Shown one piece after another: positions 10,201-16,324 of a DNA stretch of 64,000 bases (positions are counted from its first letter, which is position 1; the number at the start of each line of letters is the position of its first letter). The notes under the pieces were generated by a model. That model was not told the DNA's origin and made no database searches. It was given only the letters and a program-made list of their open reading frames with translations. The stretch spans positions 124,001-188,000 of the forward strand of contig NZ_MRCS01000001.1 of assembly GCF_002303925.1 (NCBI RefSeq), in the 5' to 3' direction. The stretch is from Pseudomonas sp. ACN8 (GTDB lineage: Bacteria > Pseudomonadota > Gammaproteobacteria > Pseudomonadales > Pseudomonadaceae). Both the position numbers and the translations under genes were made by a program.

Positions 10201-10224
10201 ACGGACTTTATCCTGACGACATGA
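4273..10224 (+). CDS. Giant VCBS/RTX repeat surface protein (putative adhesin, type I secreted)
   Basis: At 1,983 residues this is a large, Ser/Thr/Gly/Asp-rich, nearly Cys-free repeat protein. After a unique head of about 140 residues come VCBS-type beta domains, each ending in a T/SI(T/L)TGTNDxP-like linker, at about residues 150-397, then 397-647 (two of 125), 647-875 (two of 114) and 875-1173 (98, 100, 100). A cadherin-like domain follows (VAENTTAVTTVVATDAD, about 1173-1290), an Ig-like domain to about 1390, then a beta-helix-like region. RTX calcium-binding nonapeptides (GGAGDDLFFGG, GLGNDTLNGG) lie at about 1871-1907 before a C-terminus typical of type I secretion signals. No N-terminal signal peptide is present, nor a LapA-type retention module with its double-Ala protease site, and no transporter genes are adjacent. 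The start at 4273 follows AGGGAGAAAG. Adhesin function is inferred. Confidence 0.85.
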   Translation: MASTTTTSGGTITSFSNTPQAKDDVFTTTENLLGVVYWDVMSNDLGGNAKTLWSLDNAVSDPTATKVYAPADLLTQDTARAEATSSDTSLNGAKIWITSDGKVGYDATTFFSAFKAQLQALATGEFLTDSFTYAMRLGNGTLSWATATVQFSGVNDGVTISLATQAGMVTEDAHTTASTTDSLTTSGTITFNDVDLSDTHMATFAPAGGNATYLGTFVLSPVSEAANAADGSVQWTYNLSNAAAQYLAQGQTVTETYLVTISDGHGSSVSQNVTITITGTNDGPTVSAAEIESGAVTEDGTTVASGSFAFGDVDLADDAHVASVSAPSGALGSLVANVSDESTGDAAGSVGWSYTLNNSAAQYLAEGQTKTEVFTVTLTDDFGATVTKDVTITLTGTNDRPTLTIDDTAGAMNEGNGAATLSDSGALSFADLDSNDGVTVSQSANHDIAWSGGTLGAAQAAALVAGFSVNQAGWTYSSGENLDFLSAGETISFSYTVVATDDSGTGTATSAAQTVTITLTGTNDQPMLTIDDTAGAMDEGNGAATLSDSGALSFADLDSNDGVTVSQSANHDIAWSGGTLGAAQAAALVAGFSVNQAGWTYSSSENLDFLSTGETISFSYTVVATDDSGTGNAVSAPQTVTITITGSNDAPVLSFVAGNEAGAVQEDGTLSVNGQFNSADIDHDATATWSINGSSTGTYGSIAVDTTGQWTYTLANGTDGVASAVQSLKAGESHNDVFTVQVSDGLGGVDTQLVTVTITGSNDAPVLSFATGNEAGAVQEDGTLSVNGQFNSADIDHDATATWTINGPATGTYGSIAVDTTGQWTYTLANGTDGVASAVQSLKAGESHNDVFTVQVSDGHGGVDTQLVTITVTGSNDAAVLSSASVTLSETNAPLTTGGSLTISDIDSPESFQAQTNTAGSYGQFSIGTGGAWSYVANSAHNEFAAGTTYTDTFAVSSADGTLSSVTVHILGTNDAAVLSADIANLTETNAAVDISTAGTLTISDVDSAATFVAQTNTAGSYGQFSIGTGGAWTYVANSAHNEFAAGTTYTDTFAVSSADGTLSSVTVHILGTNDAAVLSADIANLTETNAAVDISTAGTLTISDVDSAATFVAQTNTAGSYGQFSIGTGGAWNYVANSAHNEFAAGTTYTDTFAVSSADGTLTSVIVHIAGSNDSPTITSNGGGATASVNVAENTTAVTTVVATDADLPAQTLNYSLLNTAGTDFSKFSISSSGVLTFNSAPDYENAQDVGGTDGDNAYVVDVQVSDGNGGIDTQTITVNVQNVIETPVDTVAPTVIVTGTALENSMDATSTVTFQFSETVSGFNLSDVAVTTTSATPRATFSNFTQVDGDTYTATLTRTLLGSIKVDVAANSYTDLAGNPGAAGSSANLPAGVAGEPVNLALNVPLADISGPVTVTISGVPSGWVFNAGTDNGDGTWTVQTSDPGALTVTTPCEFAGALVLDVNMYWSNDDGSTASAYVFNNIEIYAPGAPIFALSTDDNLTGSSGADTFVFARPIGNNVIYSFDAAADKIDLIGFTGVNDFADVTIANDTNGNAVLSISADQTITVKGVDAAALGAGNLLFDVDPVTTNTGTITIADGAIMPFGGSIDNSGTIALGSTGSGTDLEILFRGATLSGGGQVVLSDSAQNVIFGGSADTVLTNADNTLSGAGQLGAGQMMLVNSGLILASGVNALVIDTGSSAVTNTGVLQASGSGGLVIESALLNSGSLWANDGNITVHAEASGAGSATISGLAILEFGAASDQHVTFDSGAAGTLKLDESTAFSGSVSGFAEGDKLDFGDVAFGANTQITYAANDTGTGGMLSVSDGAHVAQIVMNGQYAAAGLQANAEGSGSELAYDAAAANHTMLGGQANDTLVGGAGDDLFFGGLGNDTLNGGFGNDTFMFSAAGFGNDSIQGFDINPAGGQDLLNIAGLGISSETFAANVSIAGDGADTVIGIGVDTIRLVGVNSAGIDQTDFILTT
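5461..6210 (+). repeat. Two tandem 375-bp repeats in the surface protein gene
   Basis: Copies start at 5461 and 5836 and are almost identical over 375 bases (125 residues), for example in the shared GATATCGCCTGGAGCGGCGG. They encode two VCBS-type domains, and the near-identity at DNA level implies recent duplication or ongoing gene conversion. Confidence 0.9.
6211..6894 (+). repeat. Two tandem 342-bp repeats in the surface protein gene
   Basis: Copies begin at 6211 and 6553, each at AGCAACGACGCACC, with a period of 342 bases (114 residues) and only scattered differences. They encode VCBS domains with the shared stretch EDGTLSVNGQFNSADIDHDA. Confidence 0.9.
6895..7788 (+). repeat. Three tandem ~300-bp repeats in the surface protein gene
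   Basis: Units begin at 6895 (294 bases), 7189 (300) and 7489 (300). The second and third differ at only a few positions. All carry AACACCGCCGGCAGCTACGG. Each encodes a domain of about 98-100 residues (NTAGSYGQFSIGTGGAW). Such perfect units are prone to copy-number change. Confidence 0.92.
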
Positions 10225-10261
10225 TGTTTTTGCCGCTGACCGCACGTTGCCATGCGGTTGC

Positions 10262-10295
10262 AGACCCCATCGCGAACAAATTCGCGATGGGGTCT
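10262..10295. terminator. Strong hairpin after the surface protein gene
   Basis: A perfect 15-bp stem (AGACCCCATCGCGAA / TTCGCGATGGGGTCT) with a CAAA loop lies 38 bases after the stop. It lacks a T-run, so it may be a REP-like structure that stabilises the end of the transcript. Confidence 0.55.
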
Positions 10296-10447
10296 GTTGG
10301 CGGTAAAGTTCTGGCTGCGGTGGCCTTTGCAGCGGGAACTTCAGGGTACTGCCCGGGTCAATGGGGGCCCTGTATCGCAGATGCCGAGCAGCGCTTTGGC
10401 CTGTTTTACTTCAGTGCCGTCCGAGATCAGCCGAGTTCGCCCCCCTG

Positions 10448-11212
10448 ATGCCAACCAAGAGTTTTCTGTCGGGACTCATCCTGGCGTACTGCGCCGTCGC
10501 GTCGCTTTGTTCGGTTGCTGCCGAGCGAAGAGCACCCGCGCAAAGCAACAGCGCATCAACCACCCTGATCGAAACCGCCTCGCGGCAGTATGAAAATGGC
10601 CAACTGGACCAGGCCGCTGCCACGCTGGAGCGTGCCCTGCATATTCAGCCGAACAATCCCGCGACGCTGCATTACCTCGGTGTGTTGCGTCTTCAGCAGG
10701 GGCAGTACCAGCAGGCTGAAACCCTGGCGGCGCGCTCGAACTTGCGGGTTGGTCGCAACGTCGCGTTACGCAACCGCAACTTCCAACTGATACAGGCGGC
10801 GCAGCAGGCCCAGGCTTCGGGTACCCCACCCAATGCAAAAGAGGATCTGGTCGCAGTACAGAAGGGGCTGGAAGAGGAGACCCAAAGGCGCCGCGATGCG
10901 GAAATGGCGGTTGTTGAGCAATCCACTCCGGACACTGGGCGCGACGCTGGCAACTTCGCTGGCGCAGAGACAGGTGGGGTTTCGGATGCGCCAGCGGCTG
11001 GCAGGGCCGGGCCCGAAGGAAAATTACAAATGGCTAATGTCGAGTCTGAGCGGGCGTACGCTGAGGTTGAGATTCCCCGCGGCCATATGCCGCCTCCGGG
11101 TAAATGCCGAATCTGGTTTCCTGATCGTCCGCCGGGGCAGCAGCCTGCACCCGGCAAATGCAAGAAGCTGCGATATCGGGTTCCCTCAGGAGCCTACCTG
11201 GTGCGCGGTTGA
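10448..11212 (+). CDS. Exported TPR-repeat protein with cysteine-containing C-terminus
   Basis: From the ATG at 10448 the protein has 254 residues. It starts with a signal peptide (MPTKSFLSGLILAYCAVASL), then a TPR pair at about 45-105 (ASRQYENGQLDQAAATLERA and LHYLGVLRLQQGQYQQAETL). A low-complexity middle follows, then a conserved-looking tail with two PPPGKC/APGKC units (GHMPPPGKCRIWFPDRPPGQ). An upstream in-frame start at 10361 lacks a signal sequence and was rejected. The position after the surface protein suggests an envelope role, but the hairpin between them argues against co-transcription. TPR domains bind proteins; the exact function is unknown. Confidence 0.65.
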   Translation: MPTKSFLSGLILAYCAVASLCSVAAERRAPAQSNSASTTLIETASRQYENGQLDQAAATLERALHIQPNNPATLHYLGVLRLQQGQYQQAETLAARSNLRVGRNVALRNRNFQLIQAAQQAQASGTPPNAKEDLVAVQKGLEEETQRRRDAEMAVVEQSTPDTGRDAGNFAGAETGGVSDAPAAGRAGPEGKLQMANVESERAYAEVEIPRGHMPPPGKCRIWFPDRPPGQQPAPGKCKKLRYRVPSGAYLVRG

Positions 11213-11358
11213 GGTGCTGAGCGTCCCTTCTGGCTGGGGCTGATCGTCGCGAATGGCTGCACAACCCATTGCAGCCATTGCCCACCGACGCTGATCGGGA
11301 CAAAGCTACCTGCCGAAAACGGTACCCAATGCGCACTGACCGATCGTCACCTATCGGA

Positions 11359-11454
11359 TCAAAGCCAATACAGGAGCGCAATGGTATACAGCCAGCCGAT
11401 GCCGAGGGTGATAGTCAGGTAAATCACCACGAGCACCAGAGAGTGATTCCACAT
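11359..11454 (-). CDS. 31-residue single-helix membrane peptide
   Basis: A short frame starts MWNHSLVLVVIYLTITLGIG and ends in a second hydrophobic stretch before TGA. It is almost entirely one transmembrane helix. The start is well supported by GGGAGG eight bases upstream of the ATG. It lies 63 bases downstream of the GDCCVxC gene on the same strand and could belong to the mercury-type operon. No family was recognised. Because such short frames arise by chance, the strong ribosome site and helix content are the main support. Confidence 0.5.
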   Translation of the reverse strand: MWNHSLVLVVIYLTITLGIGWLYTIALLYWL

Positions 11455-11517
11455 GACACTGACCTCCCATAACCACGGTTTGAGGCGCGTCAGGGGCGTC
11501 CGATAAACCGAATAAAC

Positions 11518-11742
11518 CTAGATCAAGCCCGTACCACAGCATCCGCGCTGCTCCTGAATCGGCGGGCACTTCACCGTGCCAAACGAACAGAACACACAGC
11601 AGTCACCGGGGTTCGGGCGTAGCAGGGCTTTGCAACTGCCACATTCGTAGAAAAACTGACAGGCATCTGTGGGCATGGCTTCCTGCTTGGCAAAACCGCA
11701 ATGTGGGCAGGTCAATACGGATTCGAAGATGACGATGCTCAT
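11518..11742 (-). CDS. GDCCVxC-domain cysteine-rich protein
   Basis: The 74-residue protein carries two zinc-ribbon-like CxxC pairs (LTCPHCGF and ECGSCKAL), then the signature PGDCCVFCSFGTVKCPP and a terminal RGCCGTG. NCBI names this family GDCCVxC domain-containing (seleno)protein; here the key positions are Cys, not selenocysteine. Members often sit in mercury-type gene sets. Its ATG overlaps the stop of the truncated merP (ATGA), so it is translationally coupled and under the same MerR-type promoter. A metal-binding or thiol role is inferred from the cysteines; the biochemical function is not established. Confidence 0.8.
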   Translation of the reverse strand: MSIVIFESVLTCPHCGFAKQEAMPTDACQFFYECGSCKALLRPNPGDCCVFCSFGTVKCPPIQEQRGCCGTGLI

Positions 11743-11867
11743 GGTTGCCTCACGTGTGAACGGTAGAAGGACAACTGCTCCAGTGAACTCTTGATCGCGA
11801 TCGGACAGACCGGACAGGTCATGTTCCGAGCGTCGAGCCTGACGGTTTGCACTGGAGCCTGAGCCAT
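11739..11867 (-). pseudogene. Truncated MerP-like heavy-metal-associated domain
   Basis: This 42-residue frame begins MAQAPVQTVRLDARNMTCPV and continues CPIAIKSSLEQL, which is the N-terminal half of an HMA/MerP domain with the metal-binding pair C18-x-x-C21. It then diverges and stops at an ATGA overlap with the GDCCVxC gene. The family needs about 70 residues to fold, and periplasmic MerP has a signal peptide that is absent here. GGAG six bases upstream supports the start. It is the first frame after the MerR operator. It may be a relic kept for coupled translation of the next gene, or a minimal metal-binding peptide. Confidence 0.65.
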
Positions 11868-11901
11868 CGTTTTCTCCATCGAACTGATCTAACCTAGGGT
11901 C

Positions 11902-11933
11902 ACTTTACACTCCGTACCCGGGTACAGAATCAA
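11902..11933 (-). promoter_or_regulatory. MerR-type operator and promoter for the mer-like genes
   Basis: Read on the minus strand, a TTGATT (-35) at 11933-11928 and a TAAAGT (-10) at 11907-11902 are separated by 20 bp, longer than normal, as in MerR-activated promoters (19-20 bp). The spacer holds the dyad CTGTACCCGGGTACGG (11912-11927), close to the mer consensus with GTAC arms. The divergent merR start is at 11944, so the same site would repress merR. Confidence 0.75.
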
Positions 11934-11943
11934 GGGGCGTGTG

Positions 11944-12342
11944 ATGGTGACAGGGCTGAGTATCGGCAAGTTGGCGGAAACTGCCGGGGTGAACATCGAG
12001 ACTATTCGCTATTACCAGCGACGCGGCTTGCTGGATGAGCCGCCAAAGCCGCTCAGCGGTTATCGATGCTATCTACCGGAGCAGGTCAAACGGCTGCGCT
12101 TCATCAAGAGGGCGCAGGCGCTGGGATTCACGCTGGATGAGGTGGGCACACTGCTGACACTTGATGCGGCTTGCACTTGTCGCGAGACTCGGGCACTGGC
12201 CGTGCACAAGCTGGCCCTGATCGATCAAAAGATGGCCGACCTTGCCGCGCTGCGGCAGGTACTGGGCGCACTGGTGCAGGAGTGCGATGCAGGCGACGGC
12301 GGGGCCGCTTGCCCTATCATCAATGTGCTGAACAGGGAGTGA
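11944..12342 (+). CDS. merR: MerR mercury-responsive regulator
   Basis: The 132-residue protein has an N-terminal MerR helix-turn-helix (SIGKLAETAGVNIETIRYYQ), a dimerisation helix and three conserved cysteines at C79, C114 and C123. The spacings of 35 and 9 residues equal those of C82, C117 and C126 that bind Hg(II) in Tn501 MerR, so mercury sensing is well supported. The ATG at 11944 is preferred over the GTG three bases earlier because AGGGG lies six bases before it. It is divergent from a truncated merP and the GDCCVxC gene and overlaps their operator. No merT or merA is in the window, so the regulator no longer controls a classical detoxification operon here. Confidence 0.85.
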   Translation: MVTGLSIGKLAETAGVNIETIRYYQRRGLLDEPPKPLSGYRCYLPEQVKRLRFIKRAQALGFTLDEVGTLLTLDAACTCRETRALAVHKLALIDQKMADLAALRQVLGALVQECDAGDGGAACPIINVLNRE

Positions 12343-12484
12343 TGCCTGGTTGCAGCCGTTCCCGACTGGCAGAAATCAACCAAAGGCAGACGGCCAGCCG
12401 TGTCCGCCCAGTCAACACTCTTGGTAAAACAAGGCCGTGATTGTCAGCTGCTGCCGTATCGAAGTGCGGACCTGAAGAGTATTC

Positions 12485-13387
12485 CTACTGATCAACTTGC
12501 CCCTTTATCGCCAAAACATTGCAGGGCACCTGATACAGGACGTGCTCTGTAGTACTGCCAATCAGCTTGTGCAGCCCTTTTCGATGTGTACTTCCCATTA
12601 CGATCACATCGGTTCGGCTATAGGCTGCGAAGTCGGACATCGCTTTGGTTGGCGACCCTTCAATGAAGTGTTGTCGTTCAGAGGGTATGTGGTAACTGTC
12701 AGCCAACGTAATGAATGACTTATGCAGTGACCGACGTACGTCGTTGCTGAAGCCTGGCATCGTCACTGCTCCGGCCCCCGCGTCAGAGATATGTGTTTGC
12801 GATGGATCGAAGGCGTGCAGCAGGTGCAACTCTGCATTGCACTGCATTGCCATCTGCTGTGCAGCCAGGATGATGCGATCGTTGATGTCAGTGATCTGGT
12901 GCTCTGGATGCGATAAATCCACTGCTGCCACTATCACCCGTGGAAGTGGACACCTGACTTCGCTGACCAGATGAACAGCAACCGGGAGATCGCGCACCAG
13001 ATGCCAATCCAGAGGCGTGACGAATACGCGTTTGATTGCTGATTCGTAGTGTACGTCCTTGATAACCAGGTCCGGTTTCAAGTCCGCCACATGCTGAAGG
13101 ATTTCTTGAAGTACGTCCCGAGCCAATACAACTTCGGTGGTGACCGTAATCCCATTGCCGCGAATCAGTTGGGCTTCATCTTGCAACCACTTCCGGTTCT
13201 CTTGCTGACAGATCTCGCGAAATTGCTCATTCCCGCTCATCAACCCCAAGATGTCGACATCTTCGATAAACACCGTGATATGCAGTACTGCGCCAGTGGC
13301 TTTGGCAAGTGCGACTGCGCGCTCTAGCGCCGGCGTGTGACGCATGGCTGGACCGACAATCAGAAAGAGGCGTTGATATTGGCTCAT
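12485..13387 (-). CDS. Tandem-domain universal stress protein (UspE type)
   Basis: At 300 residues this has two fused UspA domains (about 1-145 and 150-296). The second carries the ATP-binding signature GSTHRKGLHKLIGSTTEHVL, matching G-2x-G-9x-G(S/T). The first lacks a clear G2xG9xG motif, as in E. coli UspE. Such cytoplasmic proteins help survival under starvation or low oxygen in pseudomonads. The start follows GGAGGTGCGAC. It appears monocistronic, with about 250 bases on the upstream side. Confidence 0.85.
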   Translation of the reverse strand: MSQYQRLFLIVGPAMRHTPALERAVALAKATGAVLHITVFIEDVDILGLMSGNEQFREICQQENRKWLQDEAQLIRGNGITVTTEVVLARDVLQEILQHVADLKPDLVIKDVHYESAIKRVFVTPLDWHLVRDLPVAVHLVSEVRCPLPRVIVAAVDLSHPEHQITDINDRIILAAQQMAMQCNAELHLLHAFDPSQTHISDAGAGAVTMPGFSNDVRRSLHKSFITLADSYHIPSERQHFIEGSPTKAMSDFAAYSRTDVIVMGSTHRKGLHKLIGSTTEHVLYQVPCNVLAIKGQVDQ

Positions 13388-13639
13388 GTCGCACCTCCAG
13401 CATTCAGGGGTATTCGTCAGTTTCCGCCGGCACTCTCGTTCGCCACACTATTGGCGACCACCTACCGCCTCAGCTACCCGGATCGACAATATCAATATAC
13501 GCCCACATTCAATGAACGCGTACGGGACGAGTCGCTCTGCCTGCGCACATATCTACCCCACAGTTAATTATGTGGGGCGCACAACATCAAAGGTGAATCG
13601 GAGCCGCGGTCCGGAAAAGAAACCGCGGCGACCGATCAA
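13388..13639. other. Intergenic stretch, nothing recognised
   Basis: About 250 bases lie between the GFA-family gene stop and the stress-protein start, both genes on the minus strand. Short plus-strand frames here show no ribosome site or family signal. Confidence 0.4.
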
Positions 13640-14218
13640 TCAGGCGGCGGGGAGCAAGCCTTTCTGTTTGGCGACATGGGTCGCCAGTGCGTCCATCAAA
13701 TCCGGGGACAGGCAGTCATAGGGTTCCAGGCCGATCGAGCGCAGACGCTCGCGGATAGCCTTCATTTGCTCTGGCGGTGTGCCGGTTTCGATGATGGAGG
13801 ACACGAACGCCGCGAATCCCGGCGCAGCCCATCCGCTCTGTGGCGAAAGCTCGGTGTGGACGAAGTCCAGGCCATAAAACGCATGGTCCTTGTTCTCGAT
13901 ACGCCCAAAGAGATGGGCGTGACACTGTTTGCAGGCGTGGCGCTGGATGGTGGCGGATTCGTCGACAATCGCCAGTTTTTCGCCGTGGGCAATGACACTG
14001 ACCTTGTCTCGAGGCACCACGGCGATGACGGCGAATGTCGCGTTTTGTGGTTTCCAGCATTTGCTGCAGCCACACGCGTGGTTATGCAGAGTTTGTGCGT
14101 CGATCCTGACCTCGACCTTGTCGGTCGCACACAGGCATTGCAGGGTGCCGCCTGTGAAATTCGCGGCGGCGGGCTGGATACCATTGTCCAGTGCAGGGTG
14201 AAGTTGCAAGGTGCTCAT
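13640..14218 (-). CDS. gfa: GFA-family protein, S-(hydroxymethyl)glutathione synthase
   Basis: A 192-residue GFA-domain protein with the zinc ligands of the family: [19 protein letters not shown] and [14 protein letters not shown]. The family prototype speeds condensation of formaldehyde with glutathione before oxidation by the glutathione-dependent formaldehyde dehydrogenase; length and motifs match that subfamily (about 190 residues). No frmA/adhC dehydrogenase is adjacent. GGAGA lies upstream of the ATG. Confidence 0.85.
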   Translation of the reverse strand: MSTLQLHPALDNGIQPAAANFTGGTLQCLCATDKVEVRIDAQTLHNHACGCSKCWKPQNATFAVIAVVPRDKVSVIAHGEKLAIVDESATIQRHACKQCHAHLFGRIENKDHAFYGLDFVHTELSPQSGWAAPGFAAFVSSIIETGTPPEQMKAIRERLRSIGLEPYDCLSPDLMDALATHVAKQKGLLPAA

Positions 14219-14608
14219 GCTGGCGTCTCCGTTTCAGGGTGTCAGACAAAAGTGCCTGGGGCGTGCCCCAGCCCGGTAGTTCATCGGAACTCCATGACCG
14301 CGCGGATCGATTTGCCATCATGCATCCGATCGAACCGCGGCGGATTTCGAAAAGGACACAGTGCATAAACGAGTGACCTCCTTCGGTGCGACCGATCGGT
14401 TACCCAGATCAAGAATAGTCTGCGATGACGCCTCGAGCGCGGCCAGGGCCAGCGCTCGGGCGAGTGTGCCGAATTCAGATGGAATCCACACCGTGTTTGA
14501 TATTGCTCCAGGAGCGTGTACGGACACGATCCACTGCATGGGACTGCGGTTGCAGGGTGAACAGAGTGGCTATCACTTGCGCAGTGAGGTAGATGTTCGG
14601 GTTGTCGT

Positions 14609-14992
14609 TCACCAACGGTAGCCATGCCCGGCAATCTCATGCCCGGCAGCGCAGAGCGCATGGCCGATCGCTAGGGTGAGTTCCAGCGCCCGGCCGACGG
14701 CGAAGGCGGTCAGCGGCAGGCCTCGGGCGCTGAACAGCTCCAGAATGCGCCACACACCTGCGCGCGATCCGTATTCATACATGCCCTCGACGCTCAAGTC
14801 CGGTTCCCCCACACGCGGCGGGCGGCCCGGTAGCTCGTGAAGCCAGGCCTGCGACTGTGCATCGCCATTGAGGATGCATGACTCGGCGCCTTCTTCGATG
14901 TTGAGGACGAACTGGACCGCGACGCGCGCCTCACCGGGCCATCGCGGATGGGGTGGGCAGCCGCCGTAACCGATGAGGTCGCGAGCGGACAT
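14609..14992 (-). pseudogene. Truncated polysaccharide deacetylase (PuuE/allantoinase-like)
   Basis: The 127-residue frame matches the N-terminal third of the PuuE/chitin-deacetylase-like family: RDLIGYGGCPPHPRWPGEAR, VAVQFVLNIEEGAE, EYGSRAGVWRILELFSARGL, ending AGHEIAGHGYRW and a stop. The family is near 300 residues and has its other catalytic motifs after HGYRW. Its ATG overlaps the stop of the acetyltransferase gene (TGATG), so it was the second gene of a coupled pair. Sequence downstream shows no matching C-terminal part in any frame I followed, so the rest was probably deleted. Confidence 0.75.
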
Positions 14993-15864
14993 CAGCCCAG
15001 CTCGAAGGTCGTGACGCCGAACACACGTTCGTGCGCGATCGCCGGAGGAGGGCCGAGGTACATGCGTGCGCAGCCGAACACCTCGATCATGCCCTGTTGG
15101 TGCACGAGCGCCATCGCGGCGGGGTTATTCTCCGGGGCATCGAGAAACAGCGGGCCACCCTCGGCAAATTCCGCCAGGCGGGCGTAGAGGGCATTGGCTG
15201 CCAGGGCGTCATCGGCGAACAAGGGGCCGATCTTGTAGCCTTCCCGGCAGCGCCTGACTACGCCATAGCCGCTTAGTCTGCCTTCGCGTCGGCAACCCAC
15301 GGCGAGTGCATCGGCCTGGGCTGTCCACCCGCTCAGGAAGTTTGCGCGCGGGGCGGGGAAGCAGGTGCGGTCGTAATCGACAACCTGACTGAACGGGAAG
15401 GAGGCCAACGGGACGATGTCCTGGTCGCCTACCTGCGAGGTCGTCGGACGGGTGGTGAGATTGGCACGAAAACGCAGGTTGCGATGGGAGAAGACGAAAC
15501 CGCCCTTGGCGTAGTAGTCCTGCATCGCAAAGACGCCGTCCATGCCGATGCTCGCGCCTGGGCGCAGGCGGGCGAGAAGTCGCTCGCGGCGTGCGTGCCA
15601 GAGGGTATCGCCCAGACCTTGACCGCGATATTCAGGCCGGACGATGAAAAAGCCCATGAAACCGAATTCGCCATCGTAGGAGGTGATGGCCCCACCGCCG
15701 ATCAATTCGCCGCCCTGGTACGCCGCGATGAAGGCGGCAGAGTCCGTAGCCCAGAACAGCTCGGCATCGTGAAGGCCGGGATTCCAACCCTCACGGGCAG
15801 CCCACTCGACGAGCTCGTCCAGCTCGGGACGGGTCATGTTGCGTATGACCAGCTGATTCGACAC
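14992..15864 (-). CDS. GNAT-family N-acetyltransferase with second C-terminal domain
   Basis: A 290-residue protein. The N-terminal GNAT fold (about 5-135) shows the acetyl-CoA loop VRPEYRGQGLGDTLWHARRE. The C-terminal half (about 150-285) resembles the Acetyltransf_18 type domain (DYDRTCFPAPRANFLSGWTA; LFLDAPENNPAAMALVHQQG). The GTG start is supported by GAGGAG about ten bases upstream. It is the first gene of a coupled pair with the truncated deacetylase. The acyl acceptor is unknown. Confidence 0.8.
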   Translation of the reverse strand: MSNQLVIRNMTRPELDELVEWAAREGWNPGLHDAELFWATDSAAFIAAYQGGELIGGGAITSYDGEFGFMGFFIVRPEYRGQGLGDTLWHARRERLLARLRPGASIGMDGVFAMQDYYAKGGFVFSHRNLRFRANLTTRPTTSQVGDQDIVPLASFPFSQVVDYDRTCFPAPRANFLSGWTAQADALAVGCRREGRLSGYGVVRRCREGYKIGPLFADDALAANALYARLAEFAEGGPLFLDAPENNPAAMALVHQQGMIEVFGCARMYLGPPPAIAHERVFGVTTFELG

Positions 15865-15954
15865 CGTGAAGTTCTCCTCAGTCGCTATTGACGGTAAGCC
15901 CGACCAGGGTAAAAAAGAGGGTAGCAGGGCACCACCTGTTTGCCATTGACCTGT

Positions 15955-16025
15955 CTACCGACCGCTTTGACCCAGAGCATCGGAGGGTTCTTCGCGGATA
16001 AACAGCGCGAGCATGCCCAAACTGA
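15955..16025 (-). pseudogene. Remnant of a third AraC-type regulator
   Basis: Within this stretch the minus strand reads SLGMLALFIREEP, then runs to a stop. The intact regulator at 19221-20258 has SNFGMLALLIREEP at the same distance class from its promoter. The DNA match is also clear (CAGCGCGAGCATGCC in both). Only this short piece is left, and it lies immediately beside operator copy A, with the regulator's N-terminal 230 bases or so missing. It is a decayed copy of the regulator/promoter module found intact at 20 kb. Confidence 0.7.
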
Positions 16026-16034
16026 ACGGTCTTT

Positions 16035-16062
16035 TGTCCCAGTATCACAATATTGTGTCCTG
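16035..16062 (+). promoter_or_regulatory. Operator copy A: 21-bp-spaced direct repeat
   Basis: Two direct half sites, TGTCCC at 16035 and TGTCCT at 16056, start 21 bp apart (two helix turns), the layout of AraC/XylS-family operators. The following 70 bases (including GGCTACCTTCA and GATGGAGGTAGA) are conserved with operator copy B at 20270. Only a decayed reading frame and, 260 bases on, the MFS gene follow. Confidence 0.75.
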
Positions 16063-16324
16063 AAAAGCTGAGTGCAAGGCGCCCTCTGAGGGCTACCTTC
16101 AAGCCGACTACTGAAAATAGATGGAGGTAGAAAGTGGATGCACTCACTGCAATGCGCATTGGTCAATCCTGACCGCCGACCCCCTGCTCAAGAACGTTCC
16201 GCCGGGCAACAACATGACCCTGGCCATGTAGATGCACTCCCGTGCGGGCTTTGAAGAGACTATCGCTCGCCGTCCGGCTACACGCTTGATAACAACAATA
16301 AAATAAAGACTTCGAGGAGGCTGC
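16063..16324 (+). other. Duplicated promoter leader with decayed start region
   Basis: 16063-16132 is homologous to the leader of the hydrolase gene (20298-20367), including the ribosome site GATGGAGGTAG. Where the hydrolase ATG would be, only short frames follow (a 36-residue one from 16121, for instance), so the original gene is gone. The 3' part carries the GAGGAGG ribosome site of the MFS gene. Confidence 0.6.

Noticed and set aside
4273-10224. LapA-type adhesin with proteolytic release
   Set aside because: No retention module or double-Ala cleavage motif in the N-terminus and no lapD/lapG genes nearby.
11739-11879. Complete MerP with longer start at 11879
   Set aside because: The extra four codons do not add a signal peptide, and the domain still ends half-way; GGAG spacing favours 11867.
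15878-16166. Two overlapping minus-strand frames of 93 codons
   Set aside because: They cross operator copy A and a regulator fossil in the wrong frame, and have no ribosome site or family match.
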